Origin: Apostichopus japonicus
Lineage: Eukaryota > Echinodermata > Holothuroidea > Aspidochirotida > Stichopodidae
Direction: 5' to 3'
NCBI RefSeq assembly: GCF_037975245.1
Contig: NC_092577.1
Location: forward strand, 21,388,898-21,452,897
DNA length: 64,000 nt
Under the pieces are notes generated by a model. It saw only the letters and a program-made list of their open reading frames with translations. It did not search any database and was not told the origin of the DNA. Both the position numbers and the translations under genes were made by a program. Of the stretch, positions 23,043-33,887 are shown piece after piece. The stretch's first letter is position 1. Each line of letters starts with the position of its first letter.

Positions 23043-25124
23043 TTAATGTAGGATAGGCATAGCAATAAACCAATTTCTATGCGGTAAAAGTGCATATTTT
23101 TTGAAAATTTCCCTTGAATGTGATACCTGTAGATTTTCACTTATACTGTCAACTTGTAAAATTCCTATACACATTGATTCACAAGGATAGCTAAAATAAT
23201 TTTCCTTGTGAGTGAATGATCGATAAACCACATACAAATCATCATTGGTAACAAAAAAGTTTTGCACTAGGCACACATCATTCCCTATTTGAACACAATT
23301 GTCCCCAGTGCAAAGAGTTATATGGACATTCAAATCTTTGTCATAAAAGTAGGCATACTGTGACATAGCTAAATGTCCTTCTGGCACTGGCCCATTTGAA
23401 TGTTCTTGTTTGAGGATAGTGCACTCATTGTTCTTCATGCTTTTCTGAATTTCCCCCTTTCTCAACAGATGCCCAACTACTTGCCGCAGTGGCAGTGATG
23501 GCTTTTTCACCATTTTCTTCAATGTGCCCAAATAACTTTCAAATGGAAATGCAGAAACATTATCTAGTGGACCATATTTACGTGCATCATCAGCAAGATG
23601 AAGCAAACAATGTACATTGTACACTACCATTTCCTTGCCATACAATTTGGAGAAATGTGCAACAAACAGTTTTAATAATTCTTCAGAATAATCAATCAAT
23701 GATGATTGGTTACAAAGCCTTGGTGACAACAGAATTTGAACTGCAACGGAAAGCAGCATGAAGTTGTGGTAAAGGTTCACTGGTATTTGGCTAGAAAGGA
23801 CTAATGGACCAGTGTAGACTAAGAATTGACGGAACTCCGTAGCCTTCCATCTATCAACTTCTCGGAGTGATCTAGGTTTTCTTGAAAACTCTCTTGGCAT
23901 GAACTCTCTAAGTGAAATCATCTTCTCAGAAATTGCATTGATCACTCTGGTTGGCATTCTAGTTTTGAGCGGACCTTTCATCCACAAACCCAGCAGTTTA
24001 CGCGTAACACCCAAACACACCAGATGCATATAATCTAATGGAAATTGGGAAACTAATCCTATAGAAGTAGATGAAAATGGAGATTGTTCAAGGTGGTGAT
24101 CTTCGTCAAGCATTTGTTGGAAACTTTCGTCAGTTCTTAAACTATCTGCACTTTCTTTGTACACCATTTTTCCCATCCAAGTTCCAGTTTGTATGCACCG
24201 ATCACAGCCTTTGTAGGAGGAATGCCCTTTTACACGCTTTATTAAGGCACGAGCCGGGGCATCACAAATAACAGCAGATATTGAAAATTGGTATTTTGCC
24301 CCACAATGCTCAATACCATGTTCTTCGAGACTTTTAACCTCGTCAATTAATGGTTTTAAGAATTCATTAACTGGAGATGGTTTCGACATTCCAGAAAATA
24401 TTCCAATTGGAAATGGTGTACTGTCAAAAATTTGATCAGTGATCCCCAAAATTGGCCAGAACTGCATATTTGAACTGCGAAACAGGGGTAGACCATCAAT
24501 GTTAATTTTAATTGAGATAGATTCTTTACATGGCTGTGATAACTGCATTTTTGATTTAATGTAGTTAGCAATGCCAAAGTGATAGTACTTGCCCCCTGCT
24601 ATGTTTTCAAAAGAAATGTCTTTAATGGGCTTCAGAAGTGATCTTGGATCCTTTGGCAAATCTATGTGGTATGGTTTTAAAATGTTTAACAAACTAGATA
24701 CTGCTGTTTGTGATATGTTGTTTGATGTAGCCCATTCCCCCAACTGATCAGAGAGGCTCATTTCATCAACATCTGACTGGCTACTACAACATGGTGAAAG
24801 CTCTTCAAATTCACTTTCAGAATTACTGCTAGGCCTGTGGGTAACTCCAGGATTGTTTAATGTATTGTTGAAGAGGTGTTTGCTTTCAGAAGGCCTAGTG
24901 CTAAGCCTAACATTGTCATGGCCTGTTTGTGATACTGTGGGGCTAGAAGTAAAATTTAGTGCAGTATTTGTGACTGGAATGTCTAAGTTGCTGGGCTCTT
25001 GAACCAGTTTAGGAACTTTACTCTTATCTATTTTGAGATAGGGGTGGTGCTTTAGTTGAAATTGTACATTACGTCTTGTTTTCCAATACGATATTGGTTT
25101 TACATAAGCCATAGCAAAGAACAA
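23043..25124 (-). CDS. Tnp2-like (CMC/EnSpm-type) transposase, 693 aa
   Basis: Single open frame. The first Met may not be used; MAYVKPISYW (Met 5) is equally likely, and a further upstream exon cannot be excluded. Residues 1-130 are Ser-rich and low in structure. From about 200 the tnp2 core: SIKINIDGLPLFRSSN with Asp210, ICDAPAR with Asp288, a CDRC pair at 307-310, LDYMHLVCLGV with Asp364 and His367, VYNVHCLLHLADDARKYGPL with His505, His509 and Asp512, and FPFESYLG with Glu529. These are the blocks conserved in tnp2 transposases; which acids form the catalytic DDE triad is inferred. No stop or frameshift. It lies just upstream of the DUF4806 gene on the same strand. Expected role: binding the ends and cutting the element in the nucleus. 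Confidence 0.87.
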   Translation of the reverse strand: MFFAMAYVKPISYWKTRRNVQFQLKHHPYLKIDKSKVPKLVQEPSNLDIPVTNTALNFTSSPTVSQTGHDNVRLSTRPSESKHLFNNTLNNPGVTHRPSSNSESEFEELSPCCSSQSDVDEMSLSDQLGEWATSNNISQTAVSSLLNILKPYHIDLPKDPRSLLKPIKDISFENIAGGKYYHFGIANYIKSKMQLSQPCKESISIKINIDGLPLFRSSNMQFWPILGITDQIFDSTPFPIGIFSGMSKPSPVNEFLKPLIDEVKSLEEHGIEHCGAKYQFSISAVICDAPARALIKRVKGHSSYKGCDRCIQTGTWMGKMVYKESADSLRTDESFQQMLDEDHHLEQSPFSSTSIGLVSQFPLDYMHLVCLGVTRKLLGLWMKGPLKTRMPTRVINAISEKMISLREFMPREFSRKPRSLREVDRWKATEFRQFLVYTGPLVLSSQIPVNLYHNFMLLSVAVQILLSPRLCNQSSLIDYSEELLKLFVAHFSKLYGKEMVVYNVHCLLHLADDARKYGPLDNVSAFPFESYLGTLKKMVKKPSLPLRQVVGHLLRKGEIQKSMKNNECTILKQEHSNGPVPEGHLAMSQYAYFYDKDLNVHITLCTGDNCVQIGNDVCLVQNFFVTNDDLYVVYRSFTHKENYFSYPCESMCIGILQVDSISENLQVSHSREIFKKYALLPHRNWFIAMPILH

Positions 25125-28100
25125 ATGTTGAAAATTCGAGACTTAAGCTAGCTACGGGCAGTTGTGCTCAACTGGCCTAAAATATCCTCTTAGTCTCAGA
25201 GGGAACTATATTGAGTATTCAAGACAGGTGTGGGGATTTTGTCTTTCCTAAACTGTTATTGTTAAATTAATATCCCAGTGTCCCTGGGCATTCTCTTCTT
25301 TGGGATTGTGAACTAGCCTTTGGTCTAGGATAGTATCGAATATGGTAAAAAACACTTTTGCTGCCGTTTTTGGTAATGTTTAAGAATACGATATAGGAGG
25401 GGGGGGGATCCTAGCTTGGGGCAGTTTGAAACTGGGAGTGGGACGAAAATTGTAGCAACCCCTGGGCCTAAGCTCAATTATTTACCTTTATTGTTATACC
25501 GTTCGAAGAATAGACCTAGCCTTTGTTTGAAAAAATAAAATTGACCCCCTACGTCTAGGCCTTGTCCGACTTCATAAAGAGGAACAAAATGAGGACGTTA
25601 TCATTTCAGTTTCTGCTATACTCCAGTATAGGGTATAACTTAATTCGAGGAATCAACAAAAAACAGACAAGGCCTAGGCTATAACATCCTACCGCCTGTG
25701 CAGTATATACAACAGCATACACTAGGTTGGCCCATAAATAAATCTGAGCCTATAGGCTATACATAGTATAGTATAACAATATAAGTATACAGAGCAATGT
25801 CCTTATTTCCACAAATTATATCGAATCCTTGGCAGTTTTGTTTTTTTGAGACCGCTGCCACTAGTTTTGCATTTATTATATAAAAACCTTGTACTCCGAA
25901 AAATCTCGTAACCGCAAATCCCTGTTTGATGCTGATCAATTTGTTATAGCTATAACGGCCGGTTAATGTATGTTAGACGTGGAATGTTTGTCATATATAC
26001 AATGTATAATCCATGCCTCGCAAGCTGCGAGATCAAACACGTGCATGTAAAACGTGTATGAGTACAGCAACCAGCCGGTCATTGTGTAGGAGAGTGATTA
26101 TTTATGTTAATATTTACGCGGGAAACCTTCAATGTGAGGGCGTGTGTTTGCACTAAAGGGAATATATGACTTATCTAACGTGTGGGATTCATATCAGTTA
26201 TACGAGCAAGGGATGATACACGTAGCATATTTGGTCCCCGTTTCCGGAAACTGAATAAATTAAGAATTAACTAAAGATCTGATACTGTAGTCTATTGTAA
26301 TATGGAAAGTTGCACTTGTGAAATATTGTCGAATGAAACCTTTTGTTTGACTTTTTGCTTGCACACATTTTGCAAGTCGAAGAGGCACTCCCCCCATGTA
26401 ATCGCAATACTCCCCCCCCCCCCGTCAAGGAAAATTTAATTTGCCTCAAGTAATCAACAGTAACAGCTCTACAGAATCGTGCTATTAAGGCTTAGATCTT
26501 TATCAAATTTTAGTGTGATGTAGCTCACACTATTTGCACAAGAAATATTTGGAAGTAATTTATTCTAAATTAGTTTGGATCCTTTTGTCAACAGCCTTTA
26601 ATTCACCGAATGTCCGAACGTTATATGTAGGCTTTATTTTGCATGTTTACAGTTTTGTAATGACGTACTTTGTGCTAAGAAAATGTAATCTTTTGTATTT
26701 TCAATTGTCCGAATGGTTGACTCATTAAAAGACCGTTTTGAACGAGAAGTCAATTTTGTTTCTATTTCTTAAGCCAGGTTCGGCATTTGCACGATCGTAT
26801 TTAAGAATAAAATACGGTAGTGTTTTATAACCGCGAAAATAGATCGCATTCTGGCGCAGGAGCTATGTTTGATCTACCTAAGTTAGCAAATAACCAGTAG
26901 CTATAAAGGAGGTCCCACACTAGAAGTTTCAGCCTCGGCAACACTTAAAAGATGGGCCTGACCTATACTAAAGCATTAAAAACTTGACCCTTTGTTTATT
27001 TGCACGTGATTATTGGGCCTATATGACCAATTATCATGGGTCATGGCCAATCATACATTACATGACCCAGCCTATACATGAGATTTAATGCAGAGTTTTG
27101 GGGAGGGTGGGGGTAGTCTGCTGTGCTGTGAAAATATAAAACGGTATGAAAGAGTCGTACTGTTTTTATGTTGTTTACATTAATTCCAATTTAAAATTGA
27201 GTTGCCGTGGCAACAGCCCTAGCGCCCACACCAAATTAACAAACAGATTGTGACCGGAAATGGCGGATGAAACTCCCTATAAATGAGTGTTTCTGTGTGT
27301 GTGTTGGGGGGGGGCACCACATGGCTAAACCATGGCCCAGAGTCTACCTAGAATTAAACCAATGGTATAAGCTTTTTGACAGACATGTCAAGAAAGCGTC
27401 GGTACCCGACAGAACCACGATTTTTGGCAAGAAGTTGAGTTATTCTATAATGTGTGAGACATGTCCCCTTATGACCACCGTTAAAGTGTCGTGTTGCACA
27501 ATTACAACTCGTAAATATTAAAAAACTGAACAAGCAACAACACTGAATTCCACTAAGGAGCAACCAAAATTCAACGCAATTATATAATGCTATGTTCGCG
27601 AGATTAGTATAGTGCAATTCGTCAAATCATTGAAGAGTAATTTTCTTTTTAATTTCCCGACTTTCTTTGAAAAAGTTTGGCACTCTTCAAATTACAGAAA
27701 ATTAATCCGTTGACGAGATCCGTCGGTTGTACGGTCAAAACGGCAATTTCTAGAATCACGTTACCATCTCAACATTTTTCAGATATTTGTAGTTTTGCCA
27801 AAGTTGGTAACCTGCCAATTTGCAGAAACTTGAAGGAGATACTTTATCTCGTCAACATTTTCCGATTTCTGTCATTTTTGAGATAGTAGCAACTCAGTGT
27901 GCGACTCAGCAAATTACAGAAAATTAATAAATTAACAACATTCAATACCAAGTTTGTGAATTTTATGACGTTATCGTCTCGTCAACTCGACAATTTACCG
28001 TTGTTTGTGGTTTAGAAAAGTCGGTAACTGTTCAATGCAATGTCCCTTCTGCGCTACCATAGTCTTGGACAGCGCATAGAAAGAAACTGACATTCCTCTT

Positions 28101-28790
28101 TCACGTTCGCTCAGCAGAAGATGAAAGCGCTGCCGACGCACATTTGTCTACGGAAGTGTTATAAAAGCGTAGTCGGGGATGTGTTTGTGAGGATATGGGA
28201 TGGGGTATAACGAGGTATGCTCTAGTGCATCAAACGATTACTTGATTCATTGTTATATGGAGATGCCATGACCGAATCAATTAGTTAAGTTAAACGTTAC
28301 CTCAATATTACTGCACCAGATATGGTTCTTTCTTTCACTCGCAGTGCAAGTGTTATGGAAGAAAACGAGTGTAGATTTGCAATATACTTGTTAACATGTT
28401 TAACATTGCTCTATAGCTTCATTTTACTGAATATATGTCTCCTTTTATTGGATTCATTTAAGTTTTACTTACCTTAATAATGGCATGATAAGCGAGAAGT
28501 TGTTGTATATACTGACGGTACTTTCACAGCTTTCGTCTGAGTCGCATGATTGCCAGTGTTAAGTTGGATGTCACGGATACACGTATTTCGAAATGTTTAT
28601 TTTACGTTATATTAATAAACTTATTAAACGTCGAAGGTATACGTATTCACGTAAGCGCCCGCTGTGGCAAAATTGATTCGACACCGATCCAACGAACTGT
28701 TTATGATATAGTATATTTCTAGATAGTCATTGGAGCGTATAAAGAGGGAAGCTTATATATTTCTACCGCCAATGCCGTTCCAACACCGAA
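25125..28790. other. Transposon interior, right, no gene recognised
   Basis: 3.6 kb upstream of the transposase on its strand, so it should hold the promoter. No protein domain seen. At 27,670-28,040 a degenerate repeat of about 110 bp occurs some three times (attacagaaaattaat at 27,691 and 27,912, a weaker copy between). A poly-C run lies at 26,411-26,420 and a poly-G run at 27,304-27,313. Confidence 0.5.
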
Positions 28791-28799
28791 CTAGTTCAG

Positions 28800-30990
28800 C
28801 CGACGTCGATCCAACGAATCGTTTATGATTAGTCTATTTTGAATTGTTGTTTTAACGTCGTTTAATATGGCGTCTCTTCTCGACACTTCATTCGACGTCG
28901 ATCCAACCAACTATATCAATGATTAAGTCGGAGAGACATTTACCGTGCGACGTCACCTGTCCGTAGTTGAACGGACGTCGATCCAACGAACCGCTTATGA
29001 TTAGTCTGTTCTTTCTGGTCGTTTGAGCGTCGATGGGACGTCCTCAGTGCGACGTCGCCTGTCCGTTGTTGAACGAACGTCATTCTAACGAACCGTTTAT
29101 GATTAGTCTATTCTTTGTGGTCGTTTGAGCGTCGATGGGACGTTCTCAGTGCGACGTCGCCTGTCCGTAGTTGAGCGGACGTAGATCTAACGAACCGTTT
29201 ATGATTAGTCTATTCTTTCTGGTCGTTTGAGCGTCGATGGGACGTTCTCAGTGCGACGTCGCCTGTCCGTAGTTGAGCGGACGTGGATCCAGCGAACCGT
29301 TTATGATTAATCTATTCTGACTGGTCGTTTGAGCGTCGGAGGGACGTTTTCAGTGCGACGTCGCCTGTCCGTAGTTAAACCGACGTCGATACAACGAACC
29401 GTTTATGATTAGTCTATTCTGACTGGTCGTTTGAGCGTCGGAGGGACGTTTTCAGTGCGACGTCGCCTGTCCGTAGTTAAACCGACGTCGATCCAACGAA
29501 CCGTTTATGATTAGTCTATTCTTTCTGGTCGTTTGAGCGTCGGAGGGACGTTTTCATTGCGACGTCGCCTGTCCGTAGTTAAACCGACGTCGATCCAACG
29601 AACCGTTTATGATTAGTCTATTCTGACTGGTCGTTTGAGCGTCGGAGGGACGTTTTCAGTGCGACGTCGCCTGTCCGTAGTTAAACCGACGTCGATACAA
29701 CGAACCGTTTATGATTAGTCTATTCTGTCTGGTCGTTTGAGCGTCGATGGGACGTTCTCAATGCGACGTCGCCTGTCCGTAGTTAAACCGACGTCGATCC
29801 AACGAACCGTTTATGGCTAATCTATTCTTTCTGGTCGCTTGAGCGTCGGAGGGACGTTTTCAGTGCGACGTCGCCTGTCCGTAGTTAAACCGACGTCGAT
29901 CCAACGAACCGTTTATGATTAGTCTATTCTGACTGGTCGTTTGAGCGTCGGAGGGACGTTTTCAGTGCGACGTCGCCTGTCCGTAGTTAAACCGACGTCG
30001 ATCCAACGAACCGTTTATGATTAGTCTATTCTGACTGGTCGTTTGAGCGTCGGAGGGACGTTTTCAGTGCGACGTCGCCTGTCCGTAGTTAAACCGACGT
30101 CGATCCAACGAACCGTTTATGATTAGTCTTTTCTTTCTGGTCGTTTGAGCGTCGGAGGGACGTTTTCATTGCGACGTCGCCTGTCCGTTGTTAAACCGAC
30201 GTCGATCCAACGAACCGTTTATGATTAGTCTATTCTTTCTGGTCGTTTGAGCGTCGGAGGGACGTTTTCAGTGCGACGTCGCCTGTCCGTAGTTGAACCG
30301 ACGTCGATCCAACGAACCGTTTATGATTAGTCTATTCTTTCTGGTCGTTTGAGCGTCGATGGGACGTTCTCAATGCGACGTCGCCTGTCCGTAGTTGAGC
30401 GGACGTCGATCCAACGAACCGTTTATGACTAATCTATTCTGACTGGTCGTTTGAGCGTCGGAGGGACGTTTTCAGTGCGACGTCGCCTGTCCGTAGTTAA
30501 ACCGACGTCGATCCAACGAACCGTTTATGATTAATCTATTCTGACTGGTCGTTTGAGCGTCGGAGGGACGTTTTCAGTGCGACGTCGCCTGTCCGTAGTT
30601 AAACCGACGTCGATACAACGAACCGTTTATGATTAGTCTATTCTGACTGGTCGTTTGAGCGTCGGAGGGACGTTTTCAGTGCGACGTCGCCTGTCCGTAG
30701 TTAAACCGACGTCGATACAACGAACCGTTTATGATTAGTCTATTCTGACTGGTCGTTTGAGCGTCGGAGGGACGTTTTCATTGCGACGTCTCCTGTCCGT
30801 AGTTGAACCGACGTCGATACAACGAACCGTTTATGATTAGTCTATTCTGACTGGTCGTTTGAGCGTCGGAGGGACGTTCTCATTGCGACGTCGCCTGTCC
30901 GTAGTTCATCCGACGTCGATCCAACGAACCTTTTATTATAGGTCTATTATAATAGGTCATTTCGGCGTCGGATGGACCATTGAAACGCGA
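28800..30990. repeat. Right subterminal tandem array, 20 units of exactly 102 bp
   Basis: The anchor cgtcgcctgtccgtag occurs at 28,951 and then every 102 bp to 30,889 (19 intervals, no length change). A diverged outer unit lies at 28,800-28,930 and the unit decays after 30,910. Each unit holds ccgacgtcgatccaacgaacc, ggtcgtttgagcgtcg and gggacgtt blocks. Two main unit types (cggagggacgttttca and cgatgggacgttctca) are interspersed. Confidence 0.96.
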
Positions 30991-31164
30991 CGTATATTAA
31001 AGGGCTGTCATCCGACGTCGGAAAGACTACCTTTATATAACTACGATATTAACAAACGTCCATCCGCCGTCGTTAGGACGTCTAAAATTGAAAGGATTTA
31101 TTTGTGACGTCAATCCGACGTCTGAACTACTACTTATGTTGGACACCGACGTTTAACCGACCAT

Positions 31165-31210
31165 CTGGACCTAAACCCGACGTCGATCCGACGTCAAAAT
31201 GTTTACTGGG
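31165..31210. repeat. Right terminal inverted repeat
   Basis: Ends ...ACGTCAAAATGTTTACTGGG followed by TA. Reverse complement of the left end at 14,153-14,198. Confidence 0.9.
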
Positions 31211-31212
31211 TA

Positions 31213-31700
31213 CAGACCTTTCTTTGTTTCCTTTTTACATATCAGGATATCTCATGTCACCCACTTCACCTCGGGATAGAAAACTTTATTCCCTAAAGGA
31301 GATGCACCAACAACATCGTTTTCCAATTTGAGGCATAGATGTTAATTAAAAAGTATCTGCAATCAACACCAGGAGGAGAATTCAATCAAAGAAGAAGAAA
31401 AATCCACACTTGTAATGCTAAAGTAGCTCATAGATGTAGCACCATACACTAACTTTGAAAATTTTCAATTCAACTAATCCGAGTAGAGCAAATATGACAA
31501 TTTTAATTTATATATATGCTCTGAACATTATTACAGCAGTTAAACACAAACTTTTGAAACATATTGTTATAATTGTAATCACCTTTCACAATTCGTTCAT
31601 AGAACATGTTTATACGAAATTTCAACAACGGAGCAACTCTGGGCATTCAGAGAATGCAGGTTGTAATTGAATATAACTTGCTTTATCTTTCTTACACTTA
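31213..31700. other. Short stretch without a gene
   Basis: AT-rich flank between the transposon and the next LINE. Nothing recognised. Confidence 0.5.
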
Positions 31701-33860
31701 CTGGTCTTTGAATGAATATAACGTTGAACATCAATCGCAAATATTAGGTAAGTTCGTATTTCGCTTACAATCATAAATATAATACTTCATGTGAAGTATA
31801 AGAAAATGATATGGGTGACTATATCCATTTCCGAACCCGAATACAAAAATCGTTTTGAAAAGAAGAACTTGGTTTAAAAACCGATTCTCTACGTGTAATA
31901 TGAAAGACCCAGTAAAATGACAGTCCCAGTAAAATGAGTCCCAAAATAGATGCTCGATGTTCTCAGTTTCTCTGTTGCAGAAGGAACAAACCTCTATCAT
32001 TTCTACCCATCAACGCTAAAGTTTATTTCAGCAACTCCACTTCTCTCTAGCAGTCGGAACTTTTCATAAACGATGGAAATACGCTTTAAAGATATACTGA
32101 GAGATATACGGCTAGCTCTATCTTGTGCTGTTCATAACATCAGTGCTATGGCAACCTGACCTTTTCCACAACTGGGGAATTGCAAGTATTAAACCCCAGT
32201 AAAAGGTATATCAGCATTAAAAACCTATTTCAACCTTACAAAAGTTAACGGCTTATTATGCTCATGAAACAGGTTACTAAGATAAATAATATTTCTATCC
32301 ATTAAAATGTCATTCATAACAAGTTTGTTGTCGATACGAATATGAGAATTGTTCCAAATGACTTGGTTACCTAAATTCTGTTGGAGTAGAGAATGAAATA
32401 TCACATCAAGCATAGATTATCTTACGAATGAAAGAATTTCTAATACTATATAGATATCATTCTTAGAACAGTTACAATGAAAAATAAACTGTTTCCCAAA
32501 CGGCTTCAAATACATATCCAAAACCTTTTCCAAGTAACGTTTATATCATATGTATACCGCACAATCCAGGTACACTTTAAACTATTTATAACACTGTGTG
32601 GTTGGGAGAGTGTGATGCATTACTAAGTTTCTCGGCCTTTTGGTTAAGATCATGTGAAGTATCTGATCCTTTTCGAGGGAATGGTGATGCACACCGGACG
32701 ATGATCACACAGTGACAGTCCCGATGCAAGGGGACTGGGGCTGAGAGCGGATCAGTCGTTTAATAGTTTGGTTTTCGTGCCCAGGTTCTTTCCTGTGCGA
32801 GTTTTCCTTAACAAATTTTTTTGTATAAAGCTCATGATTTGTGTAACTTTTAGTCCTCCGTTGCCAATAGTATTAATCATGACCAGCCTTTACTTTATCG
32901 GGGTCTACCACCCATATAAAGTCCAAAATAATTCTTTCTAAATCCTTTACGAAACTATTCGGTCGTTTTGACAATGATATTACGCCCTATTGGGGTCGAA
33001 TCTCTAGATGACCATATTCTCAAAGTATTCTTAAGTCTAGAAAGTTTTATTTCATAATTCAGCCGGAAAACAGATCATTGCCATCACCCGTAAAGAGATC
33101 CCAAGCATCTGAACTGGTCCATGCGTAATAGTAAAGTCATATACTGCAGCTGGATTATGATTGCTATATGGGCCCTGCGGAAAAAGACTATACTTGGACA
33201 TATTCATAGACAAGGCGGAAGCTTCTTTTAACTGCTTAATAAAACGAATCATATCCGTAATCGTGGTAACACTGCCATAAAGAAAATGTGTTACTTCTGT
33301 GTTACTTATTCTAATACCCTTAATTATTTCATTATTCTGTACTTGTATGGCAAATACCTCGGCCGCCAAGATAATTAAATATGGGCTTAATGGGGATCCC
33401 TGACGGACCTCTCGTTGAAGTGGAGAGAAACCCGTCCAATAACCAGTATTAAAAATACAACTATGACAATTACTATAAAAAAAATCAATCCACTTGTTAA
33501 AACTACTACCAAAGTTGAAATATTAAAGAGTTGTTTCAACGAACGACCATTGTAACTTATCAAAGGCCTTTTTAAAATCTACAAGAAACAAAAACCCTGG
33601 AATTTCATGATAAGAGCAATACTCTATTCAGTTTTAGACAAATGTAATGCTTTCCCCAATAAATATATTTCCCCCCCCCCCAAAAAAACGGTATGCTCAG
33701 GGCCAATGGTATTATGGAGAACGGATTTTAATCTAGAAGCTATCGCTCTCGAGCCAATTTTATAGTCAATGCTCAGGATGGAAAAAGGCAGGACCCTTAT
33801 CAGATTTCAAAACTAATGTCACAATGCTCTTGAATGCTTCGCCGCCAAACTCCCATTATC
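31700..33860 (-). pseudogene. Degenerate L1/Tx1-like LINE, RT and C-terminal part
   Basis: Minus strand, many stops and frameshifts. RT blocks are visible in order: ASRLKSVLHNTIGPEH near 33,720 (RT motif 1-2), LVDFKKAFDKLQWSF near 33,565, VRQGSPLSPYLIILAAEVFA near 33,360-33,410, and SNTEVTHFLY near 33,280, where the catalytic YxDD is lost. WNNSHIRIDNK at about 32,340 and a zinc-binding CSFCNRETENIEHLFW tail at 31,945-31,990 match the C-terminal region of L1/Tx1 ORF2. It is a different family from copies A-G. The 5' half is absent; the gypsy LTR starts 28 bp after its last recognisable block. An insert with a U2 snRNA head splits it at about 32,628. Confidence 0.8.
32628..32830 (+). ncRNA. U2 snRNA 5'-end-like sequence (SINE head or chimeric pseudogene)
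   Basis: TTCTCGGCCTTTTGG (32,629 on), then TAAGATCATGTGAAGTATCTG, matches the first ~40 nt of U2 snRNA apart from about five changes. One of these alters the branch-site pairing segment GTAGTA to GAAGTA, so it cannot be an ordinary functional U2. After position 32,665 the similarity stops and an unrelated body of about 160 bp follows, with a possible stem AGTCCC/GGGACT at 32,715-32,735. It lies inside a LINE on the opposite strand. End at 32,830 is approximate. Confidence 0.6.
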
Positions 33861-33887
33861 ATACCCATAATTTAACGAATCTAGTAC

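Larger units (their letters stand above)
14153..31210 (-). mobile_element. 17-kb Tnp2/CMC-type DNA transposon with subterminal arrays
   Basis: Left end CCCAGTAAACATTTTGACGT (14,153 on) and right end (to 31,210) are inverted copies over at least 45 bp, with two mismatches in the first 42. TA flanks both (14,151-14,152 and 31,211-31,212). Inside lie tandem arrays next to each end, a transposase ORF (23,043-25,124) and a spliced DUF4806 gene (18,318-22,899), both minus strand. Known background: transposases with the tnp2 domain belong to the CACTA/Mirage/Chapaev group; a TA duplication is closer to Mirage-type than to CACTA (3 bp). Both genes look intact, so this copy may be autonomous. The superfamily label is inference from the protein; the boundaries are read directly. 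Confidence 0.88.

Noticed and set aside
23489-24271. Plus-strand frames opposite the transposase
   Set aside because: Antisense shadows of the 693-aa transposase frame.
28800-30990. CRISPR-like regular array
   Set aside because: The whole 102-bp unit repeats, with no short repeat/unique spacer alternation, and the context is a eukaryotic transposon.
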